NCBI GenBank assembly: GCA_037102815.1
Contig: BTPP01000004.1
Span: 248,001-312,000, forward strand
DNA from: Neurospora intermedia
Lineage: Eukaryota; Ascomycota; Sordariomycetes; Sordariales; Sordariaceae
Length of the DNA: 64,000 nucleotides
Direction of reading: 5' to 3'
The notes beneath the pieces were generated by a model that made no database searches, was not told the DNA's origin, and was given only the letters and a program-made list of their open reading frames with translations. Below are positions 11,492-22,693 of the stretch, one piece after another. Every line of letters starts with the position of its first letter. Positions within the stretch are counted from its first letter, which is position 1. Position numbers and translations under genes: made by a program.

Positions 11492-13301
11492 ATGTCGCCC
11501 TTTGAACACCTCCCTACATCTGCATCAGCTACCGCCTCCAAGCAGGCCTCCTCCACCGAGGCCGACGAGTCTGCTGACTCCTCGTTCCCCGATCACATCC
11601 AATCACTATTGACCAAGTACGACGTTACCACCAACGGGTTCCTTCCCGAGGGACCACCGCTTGAGGTACTGCCAGACGAGTACTTCGCCCCATGGGAAGA
11701 CCTCATCAGACGGTTGCCGGAGTCGCTAGATGCCGGCACGTTTCGAGCGGAAGTTGATCGGTTGCCGGTTTTGCAAACGGATCGATTGATCAAGGAAGAA
11801 GAGTGGAGGAGGGCGTATGTGGTGTTGTGTTTCTTTGCGCATGGGTATATTTGGGGTGGAAGGAGACCTTCGGAGGTGAGTTTGCTTCTTCGTGCATGGC
11901 GGCCTAGATATGAAGATGAAGATGAAGATGAAGATGAGAATGTACTGATAACGACAAAAAAAACAGATCCTTCCCGCGCCAATTTCCGTCCCGCTCCTTT
12001 CTGTGTCCAAATACCTCGAATTGCCGCCCATAGCGACGTACGCCTCTCTCAACCTCTGGAACTTTCGTTGTGTTCCTCCCCTGTCATCTTCCCTTCCTCC
12101 TTCTCCTCCAGCAACACCCGCCTCTTCCTCCTCTTCTCGATCTCTCACCACCTGCAAAACCGCCGCCGCCAGAACACCCAAGGTATTCGACCCAACAGAC
12201 CTATCCCGCTTACAAACCCTGCACACCTTCACCGGCACACCTTCGGAGTCCTGGTTCTACCTCGTCTCCGTAGCAATGGAAGCCCAAGGGGCATACGTCA
12301 TCCCCATCATGCTACGCGCGCTACAAGCCATCGGTCTACGTTCCGAGACATGGAAGGAAACGACAACCAAGGCGTTAAGGGAGTTGGTACGCTGCGTAGA
12401 AGCAGTGGGGGAGCTGTTGGAGCGGATGTATGAGGGGTGTGAAGCTATGGTGTTTTATCATCGGATTAGACCTTATCTGGCGGGGAGCAAGGGGATGAAT
12501 AGTGTAGGACTGGGGTCGAGGGGGGTGTTTTATGATTTGGGGCCTTTCAGTCCTGCTGGTTCTGAGAAGAGAGGGGAGAAAGGGGAAGAGGGGGAAATAG
12601 TGGAAGAGGTACGAGGACAAAAGAGAAAAGGAAAATGGATGGCATACAGAGGCGGGTCGAACGGGCAATCGTCGCTTATCCAGTTTTGGGATCTGGTGTT
12701 GGGGGTGGAACATGTTAGTGCTGGACACTCTTCTCCTCATGGACAGGCTTCGCACTCTTCCCAATCCGGCACCACTACCACCAAAGAGAAAGAAAAAGAG
12801 AAACCCTTCCATGAGGAAGTAAGGGAGTACATGCCGCTTAAACACCGACAGTTTCTCACCCTGGTATCAAAGATGGGATTGGGAAAAGGGGGAATCAGAA
12901 AGGCAGTGATGGAGATGGTGGAAGCCGCAGAGCACGAGGGGAGGGAGTTGGACGATAAGGAAAAAGAATTGCAGGGTGCGTTCACCGATGCGACGAGGGC
13001 GTTGGCGGGCTTCAGGAATAAGCATTTGCAGATTGTCGCGAGGTATATCGTCATTCCTTCGAGGATGGCGGTGCCGGAGGGGTTGAAGAGGCCGGGGGTA
13101 TCTCTGGGAGATGGAGAAGTTGGTGGAGGGAAAGAAGGGCAAGTGGTGAATTTGGCGACTGCTAGTTCGGGGCTGTCGCAGGGGAATCATGACAAGAAGG
13201 AGGGAGGACCAGAACTGACGGGTACCGGAGGAACAGCGTTGTTGCCGTTTCTGAAGCAGACGAGGGATGAGACGTTGAAGGCGGGGGAGGTTGGAAGGTG
13301 A
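11492..13301 (+). CDS. Indoleamine 2,3-dioxygenase (IDO)
   Basis: Exons 11492..11875 and 11967..13301 (91-nt phase-0 intron) give 572 aa. IDO is a haem enzyme that opens the indole ring of tryptophan to N-formylkynurenine, the first step of the kynurenine route. Diagnostic segments are L-E-L-P-P-I-A-T-Y-A (about 145), T-F-T-G-T-P-S-E-S-W-F-Y-L-V-S-V (about 215-230), the V-F-Y-H-R-I-R-P-Y-L-A-G run (about 290-301) and F-R-N-K-H-L-Q-I-V-A-R-Y-I, whose His (about 481) is the predicted proximal haem ligand. Low-complexity insertions (Pro/Ser-rich at about 165-190; charged at about 325-350) and a long tail make it larger than animal IDO, within the range seen in fungi. The ATG at 11492 is preferred over one 81 bp upstream because it sits after an AC-rich leader. 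Confidence 0.93.
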
Positions 13302-13523
13302 GTTGGGGTGCAGGGAGGGAAAGCACGATGGGTGCAATGGCGGAGTGCAACCATGCATAGACCAACCAAGGTAGAGGGTTGCCCAAAAGGAGTGGCCCAT
13401 CATTGCTACGTGGAAAGCAAGACATGCTGAACCCAAATCACTTTTTGATGAGCAGAGATTATCAATTTTGTACACTTTTGGGGTCAAACCCTTTACATCC
13501 GTCACTTCATGTCTCAGGCACAC

Positions 13524-15317
13524 CTAATCCAACTTTGCCTCGGTAACCCTCACCATCAAATCATCCATCTCGGGCGTACAGTACACCCTCAAATGACAAG
13601 GATGCATCGGATCCACAATCTGCAGATCAAAGTTTCTCATGAACTGTCTTATGGTTAGCTTTTCCAGTTATCACCCACACCCCATCCCATTCATTGCTCA
13701 CGGCAGGGTAACTCACCTCAACAACAACCTTCTGCAACTGCAGCCACGCCAGTCTCTGCCCCAAACACCGCCACCGTCCATGCGAAAACGCCAAATCCGT
13801 CGTTTTCCACATGCGATTCCTACGCTCCTCGTCTCCCTCCAGGTACCTCTCCGGTCTAAACACATCTGCATCCTCGCCAAACACGTTTTTGTCTCTCAAC
13901 ATCCCCACGTAATTGACAAAAATGTCCGTACCCCCCGGCACGAACCTACCACAAATGGTATCTCCCCCTACAGGCACCTGGCGCGGAAACCCGTTCATAA
14001 GGGGGGGCATCATGCGGATGGCTTCGTGCAGGACGGCTTGGAGGTAGGGAAGTTTGCGGGCTTCTTGGTCGGTAACAGGGAAAGAAGAAATGCGGCCATC
14101 GCGAAGTGCCGTGGCGATCTCGGACTTGAGGCAGACGTAGGCGGAGGGGGTAGAGAGGAGGTAGAGCATGGTGCCTTGGAGGGCTGAGGCGGTGGTGTCG
14201 GAGCCGGCGGGGAGTTGGGCCGAGACTTCGAGGACGGCGGTCCGTTGGGAGATGCCGTTTTTGACCCATTCGTCCTGGCATGTGTTAATGGAGAGAGATA
14301 TGGAGTGGTGGGAGAAAAGTTGAAGACGGGACTTACAAGCATGCTTGAGCGGCCGGTGTCGGCTTTGAGGGGCGTACCCTTTGCGCTACCGTCCTTGTAG
14401 CGTCTGGCTACCTCACGCTCGATGAGACTGGGGATTATGAGCTATCAGTACCTGGGTTATGTAGTCGTTGATGCAGTTGAAAAAAACGTGTGGACTCACC
14501 CGAGAAAAGCACCTATACCGGTCTTGTCTGTCGGCTTGGGACCGAGAAGGACCATCAAGGGCGTCGAGATCACGATCTTGCTGATGGCAGGAACGTAGGC
14601 CAAGCTATGCAGATACCCCACTATCATATCCGCAAAGCCCAGCCAGCCAAAGTGATCCTTTTCCTCGCGGACATCACCCCAAGCCTTGCCAAACCCGGTC
14701 TGCGTGACCGAGTCGACGGCAATGTATCGAGCAATCCGGGTATAATCCAGGGGGGGCTTGGATCCCGAAGTGGCGGCAGAGTTCATGTACTTCTTGCGAA
14801 TAAGCTCGACGGCCTCAGCAATGACCATGTCGACATCCTTTTCCATATCCATCTCGCCCTTGCCGTGGTAGCCTGCGTAGACCTTGGTCTTACGCTCGTT
14901 GTGCATGGCGGAGTCGCTCTCGGAGAGGACCGTGTGGTCCCAGGGGTCCATTCGTATACAATCGTAAAAGTCTTGTGAACGAGCGTAGCCGCCGCGCACG
15001 CCGTTGATGTGGACAACGGTAGCGGCGTCGCAGACCATGAGCGCGTTGGGCCCAATGCGAGCAATGGGACCATATTTCTCTTGAGTTGCGGGAAAGATCT
15101 TGTGTGCTTTGCCGGTCCACACGGCTCTAGCAGCCCAAAGGTTGGAAAAGCCAGTGGTGGCAGGACCGGGAAAGGCCTTGAGTCGGTACCAAGCAGTGAA
15201 GGATGAGATGATGTACCAGGAGACAAAGCCAATGGCAAGGTAGATGGCGGCCACTTGGAGTTTGGACATCCCGCTGGAGACCAGCGGGAGGGCTCCCAGT
15301 AGCTCGGTGAGGGCCAT
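13524..15317 (-). CDS. Cytochrome P450 monooxygenase
   Basis: Four exons (15317..14500, 14427..14337, 14274..13717, 13643..13524) give 528 aa. A hydrophobic anchor at about residues 20-42 is followed by a proline-rich hinge (F-P-G-P). P450 landmarks are A-G-S-D-T-T (I helix, about 326), E-A-I-R (ExxR, about 387), F-R-P-E-R (about 442) and F-S-H-G-R-W-R-C-L-G with haem Cys at about 473. In the haem signature the usual Arg two residues before Cys is offset, a variant also seen in some fungal P450s. All four exons join without a stop and in phase. The substrate cannot be predicted. It is convergent with IDO and divergent from the acyltransferase at 16359, with which it shares a 1.0 kb upstream region. 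Confidence 0.93.
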
Positions 15318-16358
15318 ATTTGCCCGTGTGTGTTGTCGTTACACAGTTACCGTAGATGTCGAGGAGAGGACAGACACCTCAACCCGTCAAGGGGAAGCCG
15401 CTGATATAGACATGATCTTCAGAGCCTAGGGGGCCCATACTACCTCTGCTGACTCCATTCTGTAGACGTCGTGTAGCGAATTTTGGGTCGATCAGCAGCG
15501 GAGTACAAAATGCGATTGGCTTGACTGCCGGAAAACCCCACCATGGTACCACTCAACTTTACTTGAAAAGGTTACGAACCTCGGCGACGTCCTACTGTAG
15601 TGTAGTGTAGTACAGAGTGTCAGCAGTGATGCGAAAGTGCTAACGTGTAACCGTAATGTGTCCGACACCATGTTGCGAGGACGTTATCTTGAGATGTGGA
15701 AAGGAATGTGTTGGTTGGTTTTTCCCCACATGAGATTTCTGACGAGAGCTACATGGCGGGGAGTTGTGTGGCTTACGTAGCCACACATCAGACTGCCTAA
15801 CTGCGTTACAGTCATATGTTGTTGCTGCAAACCCCGCTATTCTAATATCGCCGTTGATGATCGGATTTGCGGACTGGAACGGCTATGCATGCCGTGCCTT
15901 ATGTTTTGACAGCGACCAATTGATTTGCCCGGACTATCCTCCTCTCTCTCTTTCCTCTTGCTGGATGAGATCAATTTCACGCCGTTGGCTGAACGTTGGA
16001 TGTGGCACGTCGCAATGGCACACGTGATTCAGGTTTCATGCCCGTCGGGCAGCGCTGACTCGGGCTTCACTCTACCTCTAGGCATCAGCAGAACTCTACA
16101 CCACAAACAATGAGCAAAAGCCTCAGTGACCATCCAAGGCCATCATACCTCCAGGTACAACAGTTTCCCAACAGTGCGCTCACATTTGCGTCGATAAGTT
16201 GACAGCAAAAAGGGCGATAATCTGCCAAGTACCTACCTCTACGTACCTCTACCTTACAGCCCGCTTGGACGCCAAGCAGCCGGACCCACCTGTTTGTTTA
16301 CTTCCCCCTTTTCAACACCGAAACATCACAACCCCACTTCCACACCCAAACTTTCAAG
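15318..16358. other. Shared upstream region of P450 and acyltransferase
   Basis: No gene recognised. It is a 1.04 kb bidirectional intergenic region. A TACCTACCTCTACGTACC micro-repeat lies at about 16229-16250, just upstream of the acyltransferase leader. Confidence 0.5.
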
Positions 16359-18050
16359 ATGAGGGTGTTGAAGGCCGGTGTCAAGCGTGATGACTACAAC
16401 TGGCGTCAGATCCGTCCCGGACTATGGCAGCGCGATGCCGACGAAGCTGAAGTGTTCTACTCCACCCTAGCCAAGCTCTACGCAGGATCCGGACGGATGC
16501 ACTTCGCCATCACGGGCCACATCTCCCTGACCATCAATGTGCCCAGCGATGAAGACCCGGAAGTCGTATCTAGACGGCTTGACGAGTCCCTCCGCATTGC
16601 CTGGCTCAGACAACGCTACGAGACTCCAACCATTGCCTCATCTGTGCATTACGACGCACTCGACGGGAAGTGGAAGAAGTCCTATCGAACCATTCCCGAC
16701 GACGCATCGACAAAAGCATGGCTCGAAAAGACCTTCAAAGTAATATCGACCGGTCAAACAGGCGAAGAATGGGCCAACTCCGATCCACCCGCTCCAACTA
16801 CACCCACTCTGTTCGTCGTCTGTCCTGCAATTGCATCTCAGGATTCATCCACCATCCGCCGCGACCTCGTCCTGCGCTCTCCCCACGACATCATCGACGG
16901 CATCGGCACTCTCCACTTCCTCAACAGTCTCGTCACCAAAACCACCCAAGCCTTCACCGAAGGCGAATTCTTCCGCGAGCTTCCCGTCTTTGACGGCTCC
17001 GAAGCATCCAACCTCAGTCCGCCCTACCGGGTAGCCGCCAACATCCCCTCGACTCCCCCAACTCCCGAACACCAAGCCCGATTATCCACCATCCAAGCCG
17101 CAGCCTCGCAACCCGCAAATCCCGAAGGACCCCCATTTGTAGACATCGGCATCCCCTACACCCACGGTCCTCTCTTGCCTGGGAAACACCAACGCACAGC
17201 GCATTACCTCTCCCGCGAACGCACCTCGGCGCTCATCACCTTCCTGAAGGAGTTCTACCCAGGTACAACAGTTACGCACGCGTTTCACGCCGCTATTGCC
17301 CTGACGCTACGCAACATGCACACTTCTTTAAACCTCCCCTCTATGTCCTTCAACTCCAGCTCCATGTCCATGTCCACGTTCGTTCCCGAACAACAACAAC
17401 AAATCAAATTGCGATACACCAACTACCTCCTCCGCAACGAGCGCTCAACCTGCCACACCCCCTTCAACACGCCCTCACACTGCGTCTCAGTTTACCACTC
17501 CCTACCCTCAACAAAGCTGCAAGTAGACATGTCTCCTACCCCTCCCACCACTTGCCAAGAAAAAAGAGCGGAATTCGAAACTGTCTTACACCAAATCAAG
17601 CACTTCTACACTTCCGTAAGGGACGACCCCATGCATTACGCTCTAGCGCCAGCAATCTGGGCAGAATGGACACCCGTCCTTCCTGAAGCGGTATTGAAGG
17701 GGGAAGAAAAAATGGAGGTGCCGAAGCCGAAGGAGGTGCCGAGCGTGAGTGTTTCGAGTATGGGGGTTATGGATGGAATTGTGAAGAAGGTGCATGATCT
17801 TGGAGAAGAAGGAGGAATGAAGTTGGAGGTGCACAGGCCGTGGGTGACGGGGGAGGAACTGACGAATGGGTTGGGCGTGTTTTTGGGCTCGTTTGATGGC
17901 GTGTTGTGTTTGAGTTGTGCGTTTAATGAGGCGTGGCATGGGAAGAAGGACGTGGACGAGTTTTTGTGGGAGGTGGAAGGGGTGGTTGGTGGTTGGGTGG
18001 ACGGGGTCGATGGATCCCAGCCTGATTCGGAGTCGGGCTGTACGAGATAG
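16359..18050 (+). CDS. HXXXD-type acyltransferase (Tri3-like family)
   Basis: A single exon of 563 aa. His176-D-I-I-Asp180-Gly is the HxxxDG active-site motif of the condensation-domain/BAHD superfamily, in the right place (about a third into the protein) and followed by G-T-L-H-F-L-N. The overall layout, with an early Y-x-x-x-R-P-G-L-W-x-R, resembles fungal O-acyltransferases of the Tri3 type, which transfer acyl groups from CoA to hydroxyls of metabolites. A Ser/Met-rich stretch and a Gln run (about 330-350) and a Lys/Glu-Pro patch (about 448-465) are low-complexity insertions. No trichothecene genes are present, so no toxin pathway is implied. The adjacent divergent P450 would suit a hydroxylate-then-acylate pair; this is inference. 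Confidence 0.8.
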   Translation: MRVLKAGVKRDDYNWRQIRPGLWQRDADEAEVFYSTLAKLYAGSGRMHFAITGHISLTINVPSDEDPEVVSRRLDESLRIAWLRQRYETPTIASSVHYDALDGKWKKSYRTIPDDASTKAWLEKTFKVISTGQTGEEWANSDPPAPTTPTLFVVCPAIASQDSSTIRRDLVLRSPHDIIDGIGTLHFLNSLVTKTTQAFTEGEFFRELPVFDGSEASNLSPPYRVAANIPSTPPTPEHQARLSTIQAAASQPANPEGPPFVDIGIPYTHGPLLPGKHQRTAHYLSRERTSALITFLKEFYPGTTVTHAFHAAIALTLRNMHTSLNLPSMSFNSSSMSMSTFVPEQQQQIKLRYTNYLLRNERSTCHTPFNTPSHCVSVYHSLPSTKLQVDMSPTPPTTCQEKRAEFETVLHQIKHFYTSVRDDPMHYALAPAIWAEWTPVLPEAVLKGEEKMEVPKPKEVPSVSVSSMGVMDGIVKKVHDLGEEGGMKLEVHRPWVTGEELTNGLGVFLGSFDGVLCLSCAFNEAWHGKKDVDEFLWEVEGVVGGWVDGVDGSQPDSESGCTR

Positions 18051-18302
18051 GGTGTTCAGGATTGAGATGAGGGAGTCAGAGGTTACTTATTCCTCATGTC
18101 TCCAGTGCAGTACAGTGCATTTTCATGGGTTCTGGTCCGTACCTTCCGCTACATATCCCGCAGGTGCAGTGGGTGACAAGTTTTCAACAACGAGTTGTAG
18201 ATATAGTGGAGAGATTCCTACGATTGTGAATCACAAAGAAGTTCGCTGTCATATCCGTAACTTCGGTACCCTCCAGAGATCCCAAGCCGCCTTGATCCTC
18301 GT

Positions 18303-21277
18303 TCAATCAAATCGAAAAGGAACTCCCAGAATAGTGTGTAACTCCCTCAAGACAGGACTCACTTCGTCACTCAGCTCGTCTTCATCGTCTTTCGAATCTT
18401 CATCGCCATTTCGCAGCTCTGTCCGCAGAATAGCCAAAACATGTCGAGCGCCCAGCTTCTTCCCCTCAGAGTTCGCGTAGGCAACCGCAGTCCTCAGAAT
18501 GTTTTTGATCGTACGTCCCTGTTTCGCGTGTTTTCGATAGTCAGTACTCCAATACCAGTAGATTGTGATGCACTTGGATCTCGGTTAGGACTCGGGTGAC
18601 ATGGCAAGAGAAGGGCGTCCACTTACGTTCAAATTCAGTTGGCCCAGCGCATTGTAGATGTCTTTTGTCCACGACTCGTCAACCTCGACAGACTTGTTTG
18701 TATTGATCAAGCTCTCCCAGATGCGGCTCTTTGCGTCCGGACTCAGCTTGGGATACGAGATAGTGACGTGAATGCGAGACTTAAACGCATCATCGAAGTC
18801 CTGCTTCCTGTTGGTTGTGAGGAATAGCACGCCCTGGAAGTATTCAAGCATCCTGAGAAATACTATTTACAGTGAGCATGGAACAAATTAGCACTAAAAC
18901 TCCTAGACTCAATGGTTTCTATGCATGATTAAAATACCGAAGCGCTAGCACGAATCCTCTCCAGAATTTTTCTCTGGATGCACATGGTGCGAAAGGTGGG
19001 TTTGGCTGTGCTTACCGGCGACGATAGCATTGCGATCCATTTCCGCGGAACTTCTCTTGCATAGGAGGACATCGGCTTCGTCAAGAAGCGTGACAGCATT
19101 CCATCGCTTGGCCAAATTGAAAATCCTTTCGAGCTGCTCCTCGACAGCGCTGACTTCGGTGCCCAATTCACCCCCTGAAATGGCATACAAAGGCCGCTCA
19201 AGATAGTCTGCTACACTCTCTGGAGATGCATAACTGTCAGCACTGCGCAATACTCCATAGTCGTGCATGTCTCTCCGTGGATCATGGCTACATAGATAAA
19301 GGCTCCCAGATGTCCCCGAAGCAGGGTTTCGGATAGATAGGGTGTTGCTTACCAGCAGTGAGAGTTTTCCCCAGGCCGGGCTTTCTGCATCGTGACATTC
19401 GTTAGAGACAGTGATGAACAGCTCGATACCAAAAGAGGCCGAGGTGCAGTCTGTGGAACAGGAATGGTTGGTGACGGGAAGAGCAATGTAGCGACATACC
19501 CGTGAAGAAGGAATACCAGCCCCTGTCCTTTTCCAGCGATCACATCGTCAAAGATGACGTGATTGTTGCTTTTGTGTCCTTTGACCAATGCTTGCACCAG
19601 TTCCTTTGTCACCTTGTCCTGCTGAAGGGATCCAAACGCTGCCATATTCCATACCACATTTTGCACTTGATCGCTGAGAACCCACCACCATTTTTTACAT
19701 TTGAGACCGAATGCAGGAACCAGAGCCGGGAATGTGAGCATAAGTTCATCCGTTGAAACCTGGAAGATTCTCCAAACAGCTTCTGCAATCCCTTCGAATG
19801 TCTCCAGATCAGGCTCGATGTCTGTTTCTTTCTGTGTGGTTTCGGTAGTATGTGGCTTCGAAGTCCGCAATCCCGTCAGTGCCATGATATCCCGGGAATA
19901 TTCCAGCCTTCTGTCGGCATCGGAGTCTGAATCCGAACTAGAGCTGTCATTGTTGCCACGCCGTTTGGTTTTGGGTGTTAGGTTCCTCTTGGCGGGTATC
20001 CAACCCCTTCCTGTGGCTCTTGCACCTCTTCCTTTTTTGGGCTTTTCGGTGTTACGTTCCAGATCTTCCAGAGGGGACAAGGTATTCTCATCTCCATAGG
20101 CCTTAAAGTCCACCATGACACGCTCGTCGATCTGTTTGTCATGCATCGTAGGGTTGCACCCTTCTATGTCCACGAACTTGTCTTGACGCATCTTCCACGC
20201 AGCCCCATTGTAGCTCTGACACATAAAAGAGGAAAAATTGGAACCCAGAATCCTCTGAAGTTTCTGTGACCTCGCTTGCAATGTGCTTTTGAGAGAGTCC
20301 CATTGTGGATAGCTCTCAGCGGGCATCAGTGATAGTCCCGAGATCTTCATAGGGTGCATTCCAGTCAGTGGAATGTAAAGCCGCTGCTTGGAAAGACCTG
20401 GAGAACTGCCATTAGAGTCGATTCGTAGTCCAGTGATCTCCCAGAAGGTCATTCTTTCTATGATCTTCTCGGCGACATTGCGACAAATCCAGCATTCTTG
20501 GATCGAGCCTTTGTTGAAGACAAGCAGGCTGTTTGGCCGATAGATTGTCCAAATTATGTCGTTAACAACCTGCTTCTTTGGCGAATATCGGTCATGGTCT
20601 TGAAGGATGCTGGCCATGACAGATTCCGGGTCACGTACAAACTGATCGAGGGCCTTGGCATCACGCCGAAGATCTTCATCGATATTCTTATCCTCAGAGA
20701 GCTTCCGGATCTCATCACGGTAGAAGAACAACTCCATAAACGGGGTGCTGATCTTGATGGGGAACGCCTTGAGGTCCGCGCTCTCGTAAGTCCGTGTGGC
20801 GATTTTCCGGAAAGCGACGCAAAGTGGCTCGGAGTGAATCTCCAGATCAAAGGATACAGGGACTGAGACACCATTTCTCTCCACCCATGTGCGACGCAGG
20901 ATAACGGCGTGGTCTTCGACCTGGTAGTTTGTCTTCTTTTTCAAGCTCTGGCGTGGTATAAACCTTGAAGTCGGGTACAAATTGACCACTCGACCGCCCA
21001 GTCCTGCGGTGTGATACTCGACAATGTCGACGAATCCTTTGGATGGGCCTTTCGTCGTTGCCTGAGCTTGCTGTTTCTCTTTGCGTCAATTGCCTGATCC
21101 GTAGAGGTAGGGGTGGTAGTTCACTGGAATAGTTTTAATGAGCCGTACCTCTGTAGGCTGCGCTCCATGGCCCGTTGTCTGGTTGTTCTCAGTACGGCCA
21201 CTTCCCGAACTCGGAGCATTGTTGGTATTTGATTTGAAGTGGTGTGGAATCTTGGCTCTGTAATCGCCCAGTGACAT
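18303..21277 (-). CDS. AAA+ ATPase with long N-terminal domain
   Basis: Six exons (21277..21149, 21070..19500, 19384..19353, 19219..19016, 18862..18627, 18518..18303) give 795 aa. The C-terminal third is an AAA domain: Walker A G-K-P-G-L-G-K-T at about 567-574, the following E-S-V-A-D-Y-L-E-R-P-L-Y helix, Walker B T-L-L-D-E-A-D at about 621-627, sensor 1 in L-F-L-T-T-N-R, and an R-x-R-I-H-V finger region. The first 550 residues hold a globular region of the kind seen on fungal AAA proteins of unknown function, then a basic/serine-rich linker (about 365-420). An in-frame TGA at the exon 1/2 boundary is removed by a 78-nt intron (GTACGG..CAG), whose donor is weaker than the others. The 32-nt exon 3 carries Walker A. 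The substrate is unknown; a remodelling role is the family expectation. Confidence 0.85.
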
Positions 21278-22693
21278 GGCGAACGACAATATGAAGGGGG
21301 CAACTGTCTGGTAGGAGGTTCAAAGAGTACCTGTAACTAGGGGTGTTTCATTAGACAAAACTCAACGACGTTGGTATGACTGAGAAAGAAGGTTCAAAGA
21401 CGGGATCTGCATACCTTGAGAGGTGGACAAGAGTGACTATTAATCCAATGAAGCATCAACTTCGGAGGGTGACAACAGGTGGCAGGAGCTACCTATCCCT
21501 ACACCGCAATTCTGTGAAGATGATAAGGAGGATTAGAAGATGTAGAGATACCTGAGGTGTTGCTGCGTCACTTCTCGCACTTCGACCTGAGATATCCAAT
21601 CTGGAGACGTATCGACCATCGACTGCAAATCTCTGAACGGGGGATTGCAGAGCGGATGGCGTACGGTAAAGCAGAAGGGGCGCAGGATCGAGGCCTCACG
21701 TCAAGACCTTACCTCTGATCCACGAAGAAACATGAACCGACAAGGCTCTCCGAACAATGCCGGTAGAGCTGATATTCTGCAGTAGAGCTGCAGATGAGTG
21801 GGAGATAAGGACATTGACGTGGACGTTAGGCATCCAGCTAAGCAGAGCCTGCTTTGAAAGACATGTCGTTGCCCCAATCAGCGTGCTCATCTGCTCGCTT
21901 AACCCGGGTGCGGCTGCTGGGAGGGTATCATGAACGTCGTCGGATTTGCGCCACCGCTTCATCACGTTTCCAAATCAGAGGTGGTGTAGGAGAGCCTGAT
22001 GAGAGGTAAGCTGAAAAGGGGCTCTTGATGCGGAGCAGTTGGGTTGTATTTTGGAGAACCCCTCATTTGCATTCAAAAAGTCGGGCGGACTGCAGGACAA
22101 AAGAAGGAGCGATTGGTGTCGGTTTTGCCAAATGCACATTTACACGTCTACGTAGAGGTACCACCTACCTACCTGGGCTCCTGCAGAGAAAGTGGGGCAA
22201 ATGCCCTGTGAACAGACCTAGGTACACACTGAAAGGACACAGCCACAAAATGCAGGGCGTTTGGATGGTACCTAGGTACCTACCTCTAGTGGCAGTGAGC
22301 ACTGCCCATGGTAGCTGCCTACAGGTAGTAGCAGACAGCTAAACCGGGCAACTGCGTGTTATCTACACCAATTTCAGTTGGGCAGGTACCTTAGGTATCG
22401 ATGCCTTCAAAAGAACTGTTGGGTGGTTCTTCATTTAGCACGCGGCATCTCAGTTTCAGATCCGTCACCTCAACTGAGTTCTCGCTCATCCTCAGGTTTT
22501 CAACAACCTTCGCACATCCTACGTTCCTCTACCTACCTACCTACCTACCTAGGCGCAACACTCATCGCCAAAAACCCTCGCGCACACACCCAAGTACCTC
22601 AGGCAAATTCCAGTGGATTCACTCATCCACAGCCTTTTACCAAGCCACTTCAACCCCACAATTGATCTCCCCATTCAAGCGACTTCACCAACA
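21278..22693. other. Divergent intergenic region
   Basis: No gene supported over 1.4 kb. Micro-repeats ACCTACCTACCTGG (about 22163) and CTACCTACCTACCTACCTAGG (about 22531-22551) and several GGTACCTAGGTACC-like palindromes are present. Confidence 0.5.

Noticed and set aside
16359-18050. Part of a trichothecene cluster
   Set aside because: Only one Tri3-like acyltransferase and one P450 are present; no terpene cyclase or other pathway genes occur, and the family is widespread in fungi.
20990-21150. AAA ATPase as a pseudogene because of an in-frame TGA
   Set aside because: A 78-nt GT..AG intron with plausible branch sequence removes the stop and keeps the frame.
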